The notes: generated by a model from the sequence alone, not told the origin. A stretch of 64,000 nucleotides of DNA from Alcaligenes parafaecalis (GCF_026344135.1 NZ_JAPKNA010000003.1:1-64000); one strand, 5' to 3'; positions 9,271 through 17,973 are shown, counted from the stretch's first letter. Program-made: numbers and translations.

Positions 9271-9298
9271 TTATATGATTCGTATATGGATCATATAA
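9271..9298. promoter_or_regulatory. Perfect 9-bp inverted repeat, probable autoregulatory operator
   Basis: TTATATGAT (9271-9279) and ATCATATAA (9290-9298) are exact inverted copies around a 10-nt AT-rich spacer. The site ends 10 nt before the ATG of the ParD-like gene and overlaps the expected promoter/ribosome-loading region. Ribbon-helix-helix antitoxins of the ParD type normally bind such palindromes in their own promoters, so this is the natural operator candidate. Confidence 0.6.
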
Positions 9299-9308
9299 GG
9301 ATTGAGAA

Positions 9309-9530
9309 ATGGGTATCGTGAATATTGATGACGAGCTGCACGACCAGCTACGCAAGGCGAGCACGGTTTCGTGTCGTTCCATCAATGCGCAGGCGGCTTT
9401 CTGGATACGCATGGGGCTGCTGTGCGAACTGAATCCGACCTTGAGCTTTAACGAAATTGTCGCCCGTGAAATGAAGGCGGCCGGTTTGGGTGAGCCTGCT
9501 GTGCCTCTGGATCAGACGGAGCCAGCATGA
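9309..9530 (+). CDS. ParD-like ribbon-helix-helix protein
   Basis: 73-residue protein matching the ParD-like antitoxin family: a short beta strand (GIVNIDDELHDQL) followed by two helices (STVSCRSINAQAAFWIRMGL), the layout of a ribbon-helix-helix DNA-binding fold. No ParE-type toxin follows. Its stop overlaps the start of a methionine aminopeptidase gene (ATGA, 9527-9530), so the two are translationally coupled. A perfect inverted repeat precedes it, suggesting autoregulation. It may be a transcriptional regulator of the aminopeptidase or the antidote half of an unusual two-gene module. Family assignment is fairly sure; toxin-antitoxin function is inference. Confidence 0.75.
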   Translation: MGIVNIDDELHDQLRKASTVSCRSINAQAAFWIRMGLLCELNPTLSFNEIVAREMKAAGLGEPAVPLDQTEPA

Positions 9531-10294
9531 TCAAGACGGCAGATGAACTTGCCTTGATGGCCGAGTCGGGGCGTTTGCTGGCTCAAGTGTTTACGCGTCT
9601 GGATCAATTGAACCTGATTGGCATGAACACCATGCAGATCAATGATCTGGTCGAAAGCTACATTGTTCAGGATCTGCAAGCCCGCCCCGCCAGCAAAGGA
9701 CAGTACGGCTATGCCTATGTCCTGAACTCCTCGCCCAATCAAGTGGTGTGCCACGGCATGCCGTCCACTGTGGATGTGCTGAAAGAGGGCGATATCGTGA
9801 ACTTTGATATCACCCTGGAGAAGAACGGTTTTATTGCCGATTCCAGCAAAACCTACATGGCAGGGCAGGTTACTCCTGCTGCGAAAAAACTGGTCGATGC
9901 CTGCTATATGGCGATGTGGAAGGGCATACAGGCGGTACGTCCCGGCGCAACACTAGGAGACGTAGGATTCGCCATCTCGCAGTACGCACGCAAGAATGGC
10001 TACTCGGTTGTTCGAGATTACTGCGGGCACGGCATCGGGCGAGAAATGCACGAAGCGCCCGAGGTTCTGCACTGGGGGACACCGCGTACAGGCTTGCGAC
10101 TGAAAGAGGGCATGACTTTCACGATAGAACCCATGCTGAATCAAGGCGGTCATGCGGTGCAAACCGGGAAAGATGGCTGGACCGTACGTACATGTGATGG
10201 CTTGCTGTCGGCTCAGTTCGAGCACACGGTGGCCGTGACAGAAAGTGGTGTGCGCGTCTTGACGCTGCGGCCGGATGAAAACATCCCACATTAG
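9527..10294 (+). CDS. map: Type I methionine aminopeptidase (accessory copy)
   Basis: Removes the initiator methionine from nascent proteins. 255 residues, the usual type I length. All five metal ligands are present: D94, D105, H168, E201 and E232, each three positions before the E. coli Map counterpart. Substrate-site motifs NQVVCHGMPS and GHGIGREMHEAPEVLHW are intact, so it should be active. The housekeeping map gene normally stands next to rpsB; this copy instead overlaps a ParD-like regulator by 4 nt and is probably controlled by it. No terminator is obvious before the large palindrome that follows. Confidence 0.92.
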   Translation: MIKTADELALMAESGRLLAQVFTRLDQLNLIGMNTMQINDLVESYIVQDLQARPASKGQYGYAYVLNSSPNQVVCHGMPSTVDVLKEGDIVNFDITLEKNGFIADSSKTYMAGQVTPAAKKLVDACYMAMWKGIQAVRPGATLGDVGFAISQYARKNGYSVVRDYCGHGIGREMHEAPEVLHWGTPRTGLRLKEGMTFTIEPMLNQGGHAVQTGKDGWTVRTCDGLLSAQFEHTVAVTESGVRVLTLRPDENIPH

Positions 10295-10374
10295 TTCAGT
10301 AGTCTGCCGCCATATTGCCATCGCAGTATCGCCTGCTGCATAGCTATCGTGCCGAAGTATTTCGTTAGATGAAT

Positions 10375-10657
10375 ATAGGGTGGCAGGCGTTTGTTTTCTT
10401 GAGGGGCCCGAGCGGGTCGGCTTGGCGGGCCATTCGCCCGTGCTGCGCACGGGTCCCCTTGTCAGTGCTCTGCTGCGGGCGGGTCGTGAACTCGGAGCGC
10501 GGTTTGTCCCCCGGACAAACCGCAAGCGTGCTCCTCAAACAGCACGACCCTTGCACCCCGCATCAGAGCACTGCCCGCGGCGAACGGCCTGACTCGCCCC
10601 GCCGACCCGCTCGGGCCCCTCAAGAAAACAAAAAGAGGCGTGTTGCTGCCACCCTAT
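10375..10657. repeat. Nested palindrome of about 283 bp
   Basis: A series of inverted arms share one centre near 10511-10516. Outermost: ATAGGGTGGCAG (10375-10386) with 10646-10657. Next: a perfect 32-bp arm, 10390-10421 with 10601-10632. Then CAGTGCTCTG (10463-10472) with 10564-10573, and GGGTCGTG (10481-10488) with 10543-10550. Innermost: GCGGTTTGTCC (10499-10509) with GGACAAACCGC (10513-10523). The single strand would fold into one very long interrupted hairpin. There is no convincing ORF. Its shape suggests a non-autonomous mobile or interspersed palindromic repeat, or a large structured RNA. No second copy is in this window. Confidence 0.8.
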
Positions 10658-10684
10658 TGCTCGCAATCTTGTACCCCCAGAAAC

Positions 10685-10719
10685 AAAAAAGCCCGACATC
10701 ACAACAATGTCGGGCTTTT
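10685..10719 (-). terminator. Rho-independent terminator after secF
   Basis: GCCCGACAT (10691-10699) pairs with ATGTCGGGC (10707-10715) around a 7-nt loop. On the minus strand it is followed by a run of T (the A run 10685-10690). It ends the queA-tgt-yajC-secD-secF operon. The TTTT on the plus side makes weak bidirectional action possible. Confidence 0.85.
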
Positions 10720-10744
10720 CTTGAACAGCGACTAACGAAGCAAC

Positions 10745-11683
10745 TTAACCTTCTACAACCTCGCCGCCTTCATCCTTCTTGACTGGCTTGACCAGATCTT
10801 CACGTTTCACGCCCAGCCACATGGAAATAGCGGCAGCCACGAACACGGAAGAGTAAATACCAAACCAGATACCGATGGTTAGTGCCAGCGAGAAGTTATG
10901 CAGGGTTGGGCCACCGAAGAAGAAAATCGACAGCACCATCATTTGGGTAGAACCGTGGGTGATGATGGTACGCGAGATGTTCTGGGTGATAGACAGGTCA
11001 ATGATCTCGGAAACCGACATCTTGCGCTGCTTGCGGAAGTTTTCACGGATACGGTCCATCACCACAACGGATTCGTTCACCGAGTAGCCCAGCACCGCCA
11101 GAACACCGGCCAGCACCGACAGCGAGAACTCCCACTGGAAGAAGGCGAAAAAGCCCAGAATGATGACCACGTCGTGCAAGTTGGCAATGGCACACGCGAG
11201 CGCCAGCTTCCATTCAAAGCGGAAACCCAGGTACAGCAAGATACCCGCGACCACAAAGGCCAGGGCCATCAGGCCGTTATGCAATAGTTCCTGCCCGACT
11301 TGAGGGCCAACAAACTCCACACGGCGCAGTTCCACGTCCGAGTGTTGTTGTTTCAAGGCCTGGATAACTTGCTCGCTTTGCTGAGTCGAGTCCTGACCGT
11401 CCAGAACGGGCAAGCGGATCATGATGTCCTGCGAAGTCCCGAAGTTCTGTACCTGGAAGTCGGTATAGCCTAGCGACTGAATCGAGCCGCGTACATCTTC
11501 AACCTGCACGGTTTGCTGATAATGCACTTCCATGACTGTGCCACCGGTAAATTCGATGGACAGGTGAAAGCCGCGCACAATAATGAAAACAACCGCTGCG
11601 ATAAACGTCAGAAAACTGATCAGGTTCAGCACCAACGCATGGCGCATGAACGGGATAGTGCGGTGAATACGAAAAAATTCCAT
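10745..11683 (-). CDS. secF: Protein translocase subunit SecF
   Basis: SecF is the smaller half of the SecDF complex, which uses the proton motive force to help pull exported proteins through SecYEG. 312 residues: one N-terminal transmembrane segment (about 15-35), a periplasmic region with the FTGGT motif (IEFTGGTVMEVHY), then five C-terminal segments containing the family signature YSVNESVVVMDRIRENFR. Length is normal. It follows secD by 52 nt; a GC-rich hairpin lies in that gap. Confidence 0.96.
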   Translation of the reverse strand: MEFFRIHRTIPFMRHALVLNLISFLTFIAAVVFIIVRGFHLSIEFTGGTVMEVHYQQTVQVEDVRGSIQSLGYTDFQVQNFGTSQDIMIRLPVLDGQDSTQQSEQVIQALKQQHSDVELRRVEFVGPQVGQELLHNGLMALAFVVAGILLYLGFRFEWKLALACAIANLHDVVIILGFFAFFQWEFSLSVLAGVLAVLGYSVNESVVVMDRIRENFRKQRKMSVSEIIDLSITQNISRTIITHGSTQMMVLSIFFFGGPTLHNFSLALTIGIWFGIYSSVFVAAAISMWLGVKREDLVKPVKKDEGGEVVEG

Positions 11684-11709
11684 GATGCTTTATGCCTGTA
11701 GTTGGGCCA

Positions 11710-11727
11710 GGCCGGTTTGCACCGGCC
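11710..11727 (-). other. Intercistronic hairpin between secD and secF
   Basis: GGCCGGT (11710-11716) pairs with ACCGGCC (11721-11727) around TTGC. No T run follows, so it is unlikely to stop transcription. It may stabilise or process the mRNA and help set the SecD to SecF ratio. Confidence 0.45.
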
Positions 11728-11735
11728 CCGGCGCT

Positions 11736-13607
11736 TTACTTCTTGTCCTGTGGCTTCCAGACCTGGCCGATAGAAATCCCTTGCAGGCGACGACGGTTGC
11801 CATACCAGAGATTGACCAGGGCACGAACCCCAACCACCGAAGAGAACATGGAGGTCAGAATACCGATCACGTGTACCACCGCAAAACCACGGATGGGACC
11901 GGAACCGAAGGCCAGCAAAGCAACACCCACAATCAGACTGGTCAAGTTGGAGTCGAAAATGGTGGCCCAGGCGCGATCAAAACCCAGGTGAATGGCTTGC
12001 TGCGGTGAAGCACCATTGCGTAGCTCTTCACGGATACGCTCGTTGATCAGCACGTTGGCGTCAATGGCCATACCCAGGGTCAGCGCAATCGCCGCAATAC
12101 CGGGCAAGGTCAAGGTCGCTTGCAGCATGGACAACACGGCCAGCAGCAAGAGCACGTTGAAGGTCAGACCAATGGTGGAGAACAGGCCAATCAGGTGGTA
12201 GTACAGCATGATGAAGATGGCGATCGCAATAAAGCCGTACAGCGTGGCGTTAAAGCCCTGGCGAATATTGTCGGCACCCAGGCTTGGGCCAATGGTGCGC
12301 TCTTCGATAATGCTCATGGGGGCGGCCAGTGAACCAGCACGCAACAGCAGGGAAATATCGGCGGCTTCCTGAGCATTCATGCTGCCGCTGATCTGTACCT
12401 GGCCGTTAGGAATTTCGCTGCGGATTACCGGGGCCGTCACCACTTCACCCACGCCGTTTTCAAACAGCACAATGGCCATGCGCTTGTTGATGTTGTTGCG
12501 GGTAATGTCGCGGAAAATGCGCGAGCCCTTGTTGTCCAGCGTCAGGTTGACGGTGGGCTGCTGGGTTTGCGAATCGCGGCCAGGCTGGGCGTCTTGCAGG
12601 TTTTCACCGGTCAGGATGACCTGACGGCGCAACAGCAAGGGCGAGCCGCCACGTTCGGTGTAGCGCTCCAGACCAAAGGGCACGGTGCCCGAGTTCAGAG
12701 CGGCCACAGCAGCGGGGGAGTCCTCCACCATGCGCAGTTCCAGCGTGGCGGTACGGCCCAGAATTTCCTTGGCCTTGGCGACATCCTGTACACCGGGCAA
12801 CTGCACCACGATACGGTCTGACCCTTGCTGTTGAATCACAGGCTCGGCTACGCCCAGCTCGTTGATTCGGTTATGCAAGGTGGTGATGTTTTGTTTAAGC
12901 GCGTTGGACTGTACCTGAATGGTGGCTGCTTCCGTCAAACGAGCGCTCAAACCGCTGTCGCCGACAGGAGTGAAGGCCAGATCAGGCATGGCGCGGCGCA
13001 TTTCGGATTGAGCGCTGTCGCGTTCGTCTGCCGACGCAAAGCTCATGCGCAGAGAGTGACCATCACGCTCGATGTTGCCAACGGGCACTTTGGCCTCGCG
13101 CAGCACGCTGCGGGCATCAGCCACCATGGAGTCGTAGCGGGCTTGAAGTGCGCCCTGCATGTCCACTTGCAGCAGGAAGTGCACGCCACCGCGCAAGTCC
13201 AGACCCAGGTGCATGGGGTGGGCGCCCAGTGCGGTCAGCCAGGCAGGCGACGCGGACACCAGGTTCAGCGCGACGGTGTAGTCGGGAGCGGCTGCGGTGG
13301 AGTCCTTGTTCAGTTCACGCTCGATCAGGTCTTTGGCCTTGAGCTGAACATCGGTGGACTCAAAACGAAAACGCGCGGTGGCGCTGGGTCCGTTTTGCTC
13401 AAAATATGAGCCCGTCGTAGGAATATTGTTTTTCTTGAGCAGCTCTTCAACATGGCTGATCAGGTTGGTTTCAAGCCGGACCGTGGATTTGGCGCTGGAA
13501 ACCTGCACAGCAGGAGACTCACCAAACAGATTGGGCAAGGTATAGATCAGGCCGATCGCCAGCGCGACCAAGACGATGACATATTTCCAGAGGGGATAAC
13601 GATTCAT
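11736..13607 (-). CDS. secD: Protein translocase subunit SecD
   Basis: SecD is the larger half of the SecDF export motor. 623 residues: an N-terminal transmembrane segment (about 7-25), a large periplasmic part with the conserved GLDLRGGVHFLLQVD motif, and six C-terminal transmembrane segments with the signature GMAIDANVLINERIREELR, which carries the conserved proton-path Asp. The membrane part (about 455-610) is complete. It lies 60 nt after yajC, with a strong hairpin between them. Confidence 0.96.
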   Translation of the reverse strand: MNRYPLWKYVIVLVALAIGLIYTLPNLFGESPAVQVSSAKSTVRLETNLISHVEELLKKNNIPTTGSYFEQNGPSATARFRFESTDVQLKAKDLIERELNKDSTAAAPDYTVALNLVSASPAWLTALGAHPMHLGLDLRGGVHFLLQVDMQGALQARYDSMVADARSVLREAKVPVGNIERDGHSLRMSFASADERDSAQSEMRRAMPDLAFTPVGDSGLSARLTEAATIQVQSNALKQNITTLHNRINELGVAEPVIQQQGSDRIVVQLPGVQDVAKAKEILGRTATLELRMVEDSPAAVAALNSGTVPFGLERYTERGGSPLLLRRQVILTGENLQDAQPGRDSQTQQPTVNLTLDNKGSRIFRDITRNNINKRMAIVLFENGVGEVVTAPVIRSEIPNGQVQISGSMNAQEAADISLLLRAGSLAAPMSIIEERTIGPSLGADNIRQGFNATLYGFIAIAIFIMLYYHLIGLFSTIGLTFNVLLLLAVLSMLQATLTLPGIAAIALTLGMAIDANVLINERIREELRNGASPQQAIHLGFDRAWATIFDSNLTSLIVGVALLAFGSGPIRGFAVVHVIGILTSMFSSVVGVRALVNLWYGNRRRLQGISIGQVWKPQDKK

Positions 13608-13637
13608 GGGATATCTACGACGGGTGCAGAAATGGCA

Positions 13638-13659
13638 ACCCCGGACCGAGGTCCGGGGT
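13638..13659 (-). other. Intercistronic hairpin between yajC and secD
   Basis: ACCCCGGAC (13638-13646) and GTCCGGGGT (13651-13659) are a perfect 9-bp stem around a 4-nt CGAG-type loop. There is no T tract. Like the hairpins at secD/secF and gap/pgk it sits between co-transcribed genes and is more likely an mRNA stability or processing element than a terminator. Confidence 0.5.
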
Positions 13660-13667
13660 CGGAGGCA

Positions 13668-14009
13668 TTACAGCGACTTGATGGTGCCTTTAGGCAGAAC
13701 AGTCGTAACGGCCACGCGTTGGACCAGAACTTCGACCGGCTTGTCGGTCAGGTTGGCCACTTCAACGGTCAGGTAGTTGTCGTGAACTTTGCTGACTTTG
13801 CCCAGCAGGCCGCCGGAAGTGATGATTTCGTCGCCTTTGGCCAGGTTGGACACCAGATTGCGGTGCTCTTTCTGACGCTTCATCTGAGGGCGAATCATCA
13901 GGAAGTACAGCACAACGAACATCAAGATGATGGGCAGCATGCCCATCAAGGCATTTTCGCCGCCAGCAGCCTGGGCGGGGATGAGAGTCAGAATGTCAAC
14001 AGCGGACAT
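13668..14009 (-). CDS. yajC: Preprotein translocase subunit YajC
   Basis: 113-residue inner-membrane protein associated with SecDF. One hydrophobic segment (about 22-40, MLPIILMFVVLYFLMI) is followed by the family motif RPQMKRQKEH and a small cytoplasmic domain (LAKGDEIITSGGLLGKV). The start has a good AGGAG ribosome site. It lies between tgt and secD as in most proteobacteria. Confidence 0.95.
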   Translation of the reverse strand: MSAVDILTLIPAQAAGGENALMGMLPIILMFVVLYFLMIRPQMKRQKEHRNLVSNLAKGDEIITSGGLLGKVSKVHDNYLTVEVANLTDKPVEVLVQRVAVTTVLPKGTIKSL

Positions 14010-14098
14010 GTGGGGCTCCTGAGGATTTTTTTGTGTGGGTTGTCAAAAACTAACGGTGTATTGTAGCGGCACTTTATTGCGGTATCACAAACCGCGTG

Positions 14099-15235
14099 TT
14101 ATTCAATGCCACGCGCTCGGTCCTGGTGGAATTGTTCGCGCCAGGCGGAAAAACGCTTTTGCTCGATGGCATCACGCATCTCCTGCATGATCTGCAGATA
14201 AAAATGCAGGTTATGCAAGGTATTCAAACGCGAGCCGGTAATTTCATTGGAACGCTGCAAATGATGCAAGTAGCCACGCGAGAAATGCTGACAAGTATGG
14301 CAAGTGCAGCTTGGGTCCAGCGGGCGGGTGTCGTCGCGGTAGCGGGCATTGCGAATCTTGATGTCGCCATAGCGTGTAAACAGCCAGCCATTGCGGGCGT
14401 TGCGGGTGGGCATCACGCAGTCAAACATGTCCACGCCCTGGCTGACCCCTTCCACCAGATCTTCCGGTGTGCCTACCCCCATTAGATAGCGAGGGGCGTT
14501 GGTAGGCAGTTTGGGTGTGGTGTGCGCCAGAATGCGCATCATGTCTTCTTTAGGCTCCCCTACGGAAAGGCCGCCAATGGCATAGCCTTCAAAGCCGATA
14601 TCCGTCAGACCGGCCAGGGATTCGTCGCGCAGGTCTTCATACATGCCACCTTGCACAATGCCGAACAGGGCATTGGGGTTGGCCAGCTTTTTGAATTCCT
14701 CACGGGAACGGCGGGCCCAGCGCAGAGACATGCGCATGGATTTGGCCGCTTCATCATGCGTGGCGGGGCGGTCGTCAATCAGGTAGGGCGTGCATTCGTC
14801 GAACACCATGGAAATGTCGGAGTTCAGGGAATACTGGATTTGCATGGACACTTCAGGGGTCAGGAACAGGCGCTCGCCGGTGATGGGGGAGGCAAATTTC
14901 ACCCCTTCTTCGGTAATCTTGCGCATGCCTTTCAGGCTGAAGACCTGAAAACCGCCCGAGTCCGTCAGGATGGGCTTGTCCCACTGCATGAAGTTATGCA
15001 GGCCCTTGTACTTGTCCATGACCTCCGTGCCTGGGCGCAGCCACAGGTGGAAGGTATTGCCTAGAATGATCTGCGACCCAATGTCTTTCAACTCGTGCGG
15101 CATCATGGCTTTCACACTGCCATAGGTGCCTACCGGCATGAAGATGGGGGTTTGCACCACACCGTGGTTCAGGGTGATCTGGCCACGGCGAGCGGCGCCA
15201 TCGGTGCTTAAAAGGTCAAACTTCAGTCCACTCAT
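14099..15235 (-). CDS. tgt: Queuine tRNA-ribosyltransferase
   Basis: Tgt exchanges guanine-34 for preQ1 in tRNAs with GUN anticodons. 378 residues, normal length. The general base D92 (TDSGGFQVF), the nucleophile D269 (GVDMFDCVMPTRNARNG) and the zinc ligands C310, C312, C315 and H341 (CTCHTC and later LNTLHNL) are all present. Its ATG overlaps the queA stop by 4 nt, so the two queuosine enzymes are made together. Confidence 0.97.
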   Translation of the reverse strand: MSGLKFDLLSTDGAARRGQITLNHGVVQTPIFMPVGTYGSVKAMMPHELKDIGSQIILGNTFHLWLRPGTEVMDKYKGLHNFMQWDKPILTDSGGFQVFSLKGMRKITEEGVKFASPITGERLFLTPEVSMQIQYSLNSDISMVFDECTPYLIDDRPATHDEAAKSMRMSLRWARRSREEFKKLANPNALFGIVQGGMYEDLRDESLAGLTDIGFEGYAIGGLSVGEPKEDMMRILAHTTPKLPTNAPRYLMGVGTPEDLVEGVSQGVDMFDCVMPTRNARNGWLFTRYGDIKIRNARYRDDTRPLDPSCTCHTCQHFSRGYLHHLQRSNEITGSRLNTLHNLHFYLQIMQEMRDAIEQKRFSAWREQFHQDRARGIE

Positions 15236-16296
15236 GGGTTAAGGGGCTCAATGAACATAGCATCGCCGTAACTAAAGAAGCGATACCGGGATTGGACGGC
15301 GTGCTGGTAGGCACGTTGTATGGGTTCGATCCCCGCCAGGGCCGATACCAGCATCAGCAAGGTGGACTGGGGTAGATGGAAATTGGTGATCAGCGCGTCA
15401 ACAGACTGGTACTGGTAGCCGGGAGTAATGAACAGACGCGTATCGCCTTCAATACTGCCATCGGCGCAGCGCTGGTTCATGCCGGGCTCTTTGCTGGCGG
15501 CCGATTCCAGCGAACGTACGCTGGTGGTGCCCACGGCAATGACGCGGCCACCGGCAGCGCGGGTGGCTTCGATCTTGGCCAGGGTGGCAGCCGGCACATG
15601 GTAGCGCTCGGCATGCATGACATGTTCGCTGATCGTATCGACACGCACGGGCTGGAAGGTACCGGCACCGACGTGCAGGGTCACAAAAGCCTGGTCGACG
15701 CCTTGCTCGCGCAGGGTGGCCAGCATCTCATCGGTAAAGTGCAGGCCAGCCGTTGGGGCGGCCACGGCACCGGGATGACGGGCGTAGACAGTCTGGTAAC
15801 GCGATTCGTCTTCTTCATCGGCAGTGTGGGTAATGTAGGGCGGCAGGGGCGTTGCGCCGTACTGCTCCAGCATGTCCAGCACGGGCTCGTGAAAGCGCAG
15901 CGCAAACAGGGCGTCTTCGCGGCCTGTGCAATCGGCCAGCACACGGCCTTCGGCCAGTTCCAGCAAGGTGCCCGGTTTCGGGGACTTGCTGGCACGAATA
16001 TGGGCCAGGGCTGTATCGGGGCCGGTGACGCGCTCAATCAGCACTTCTACTTTGCCGCCGCTGCTTTTCTGGCCCTGCAGGCGGGCTTTGATGACGCGGG
16101 TGTCGTTAAAGACTAGCAGGTCACCCTTGCGCAGCAGGCTGGGCAGGTCGGTGAACTGGCGATCATGTAATTGGCTGGCACCGTCCAGATGCAGCAAACG
16201 GCTGCCCTGGCGCTGGGCCGGGGGGCTTTGAGCGATCAGATCAGGGGGAAGCTCGTAGTCGAACTGGGCGATAGTTAAAGAGGGGTCGATGCTCAT
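15232..16296 (-). CDS. queA: S-adenosylmethionine:tRNA ribosyltransferase-isomerase
   Basis: QueA moves the ribosyl part of SAM onto preQ1-tRNA to make epoxyqueuosine, the step after Tgt. 354 residues from the ATG at 16296 (MSIDPSLTIAQFDYELPPDL), close to E. coli's 356. The frame is open to 16473, but the extra 59 residues are not family-like and would run into the start region of the divergent dacB. Conserved stretches include VFNDTRVIKARL, GAVAAPTAGLHFT and LHVGAGTFQPVR. First gene of the sec operon. Confidence 0.95.
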   Translation of the reverse strand: MSIDPSLTIAQFDYELPPDLIAQSPPAQRQGSRLLHLDGASQLHDRQFTDLPSLLRKGDLLVFNDTRVIKARLQGQKSSGGKVEVLIERVTGPDTALAHIRASKSPKPGTLLELAEGRVLADCTGREDALFALRFHEPVLDMLEQYGATPLPPYITHTADEEDESRYQTVYARHPGAVAAPTAGLHFTDEMLATLREQGVDQAFVTLHVGAGTFQPVRVDTISEHVMHAERYHVPAATLAKIEATRAAGGRVIAVGTTSVRSLESAASKEPGMNQRCADGSIEGDTRLFITPGYQYQSVDALITNFHLPQSTLLMLVSALAGIEPIQRAYQHAVQSRYRFFSYGDAMFIEPLNP

Positions 16297-16454
16297 GGTT
16301 TGTCGTAAAGGGCCGCTGGCCAGAAGGCCGGGCCTGATGGGGTAACCGACTATTTTAACGCTTTGCCGCCAGATTGCTGAAACGGCCATATCCTCGGTGT
16401 TTTTCTTTCGGTATGCTTGGGTCTTTCCTGAATTGATCTGTTGGAGACGAGGGC

Positions 16455-17903
16455 ATGGGCGTTTTAAAGGCAAAGCCTGTTTTGAGTCGTTGCAAGCATG
16501 TGGCCCTGGCCACCTTGCTCATGGTGCAAGGCGCATCACTAGCCCTGGCCCAGGCCTTGCCGCCCGAGTTGGCTTCGGTGTGGAATGCCAGCCGCCTGCC
16601 GCAATCGGCGCTGTCCATTGTGGTGGACGAGGCGGACGGCCCGCGCCTGATCGGCGTCAATCCCCAGGAACCCCGCAATCCCGCATCGGTCATGAAGCTG
16701 GTCAGTACCTGGGCAGGTTTGTCCGCTCTGGGGCCAGAATATACCTGGCGTACCACCTTGATGGCCCAAGATGGCCTGCAGGTGGACGAACAAGGCACTT
16801 TGAAAGGGCCTTTGTATATCAAGGCGGGGGGCGATCCGTTTTTGACCGTGCCGCAGTTGTGGGACATGTTGCGCGAGCTCCGCTTGCGTGGGGTGAAGAA
16901 TCTGACCGAAGTTATTGTGGATCGTTCCATCTTCGGTAATGTCACCATCAATCCAGGCGATTTTGATAACGCGGGTGACCGCCCCTACAACGCCAGCCCG
17001 GACGCCATGATGGTAGGTTTGGGCGCATCCCGTCTGGTGTTTCAGCCTGATACACAAGCGCGCAAATGGATTGCGATTATCGACCCGCCCTTGCCTGGCG
17101 TACGCGTTCAGGGTGAAGTGGAGTGGTCGACAGCGACATGTCCTGGCTCGCCCGTTGTAGGCACGCAGATTCAGCCTGAAGCCGGTGGCATGGTGGTGCG
17201 TGTCAGCGGCAAGGCGGCGGCGTCTTGCGGGGAGTTCAGCGTCTATCGTCTGGTTCATTCCCAAACCGAATTTTTCGACAAACTGTTCCGTGGCCTGTGG
17301 CGTGATCTGGGCGGCACTTTGGCGCGAGACATCAAGACAGGCCGCGTGCCTGCCCGTGCTCAGGCCATTACCTGGCATGACTCCCAGTCCCTGTCTGACC
17401 TGATCCGCCTTATTAATAAGCAAAGCAATAATGTGATGGCCCGCACCATCCTGCTGACCGTGGGCGCGGAAATAAATGGTCCCGGTGCCACGGTGGCCAC
17501 TGGCGAGCGTGCCGTCATGAACGTGCTGGGTCGTCAGGGTGTGAATACCGCAGGCTGGACGGTGGATAACGGCTCGGGCTTGTCCCGCAATGCACGAGTG
17601 ACCGCAGGAGGCATGGCCGACATGCTGAAAGTCGCCTGGCGCTCCAACTGGATGCCTGAATATATTTCCTCCTTTGCGATCTCCGGCGTCGATGGCACCG
17701 TGCGTTCGCGCTTGCGCGACGACGAGGTGCAGGGGCGTGCCCACCTGAAAACCGGCACCCTGCGCGATAGCCGTGCACTGGCCGGTTACGTGCTGGGAGC
17801 CAGCGGAAAGCGGTATATTGTCGTCATGATGGTCAATGACGAACGTTCTGCCTCTGCCCGACCCTTTTTTGATGCTGTGGTGAAGTGGTTGGCAGTACGT
17901 TAA
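16455..17903 (+). CDS. dacB: D-alanyl-D-alanine carboxypeptidase/endopeptidase (PBP4 family)
   Basis: Periplasmic class C penicillin-binding protein (peptidase S13) that trims and cuts peptidoglycan cross-links. 482 residues with a signal peptide (about 1-32, ending ASLALA). The three active-site motifs are SVMK (78-81), SNN (324-326) and KTG (432-434). A ribosome site (TTGGAGACGAGGGC) fits the start at 16455. It is divergent from queA and ends in a hairpin terminator, so it is probably monocistronic. Confidence 0.94.
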   Translation: MGVLKAKPVLSRCKHVALATLLMVQGASLALAQALPPELASVWNASRLPQSALSIVVDEADGPRLIGVNPQEPRNPASVMKLVSTWAGLSALGPEYTWRTTLMAQDGLQVDEQGTLKGPLYIKAGGDPFLTVPQLWDMLRELRLRGVKNLTEVIVDRSIFGNVTINPGDFDNAGDRPYNASPDAMMVGLGASRLVFQPDTQARKWIAIIDPPLPGVRVQGEVEWSTATCPGSPVVGTQIQPEAGGMVVRVSGKAAASCGEFSVYRLVHSQTEFFDKLFRGLWRDLGGTLARDIKTGRVPARAQAITWHDSQSLSDLIRLINKQSNNVMARTILLTVGAEINGPGATVATGERAVMNVLGRQGVNTAGWTVDNGSGLSRNARVTAGGMADMLKVAWRSNWMPEYISSFAISGVDGTVRSRLRDDEVQGRAHLKTGTLRDSRALAGYVLGASGKRYIVVMMVNDERSASARPFFDAVVKWLAVR

Positions 17904-17917
17904 CGATCACGATAGTG

Positions 17918-17946
17918 CGGGCCGCTTTGGGGCGGTCCTGTTTTTA
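17918..17946 (+). terminator. Terminator after dacB
   Basis: GGGCCGC (17919-17925) pairs with GCGGTCC (17932-17938) with one G-U pair, and TTTTT follows at 17941-17945. It ends the dacB transcript 28 nt before upp. Confidence 0.75.
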
Positions 17947-17973
17947 GTTTGTCCCTAATTTGATGAAGCAATC

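Noticed and set aside
10375..10657. Small proteins in the palindrome region
   Set aside because: Several short frames run through it on both strands, but they depend on the palindromic sequence, have no ribosome sites and no protein-like composition.
16297..16473. N-terminal extension of QueA to 16473
   Set aside because: It would overlap the start of divergent dacB and shows no QueA similarity. The ATG at 16296 fits.
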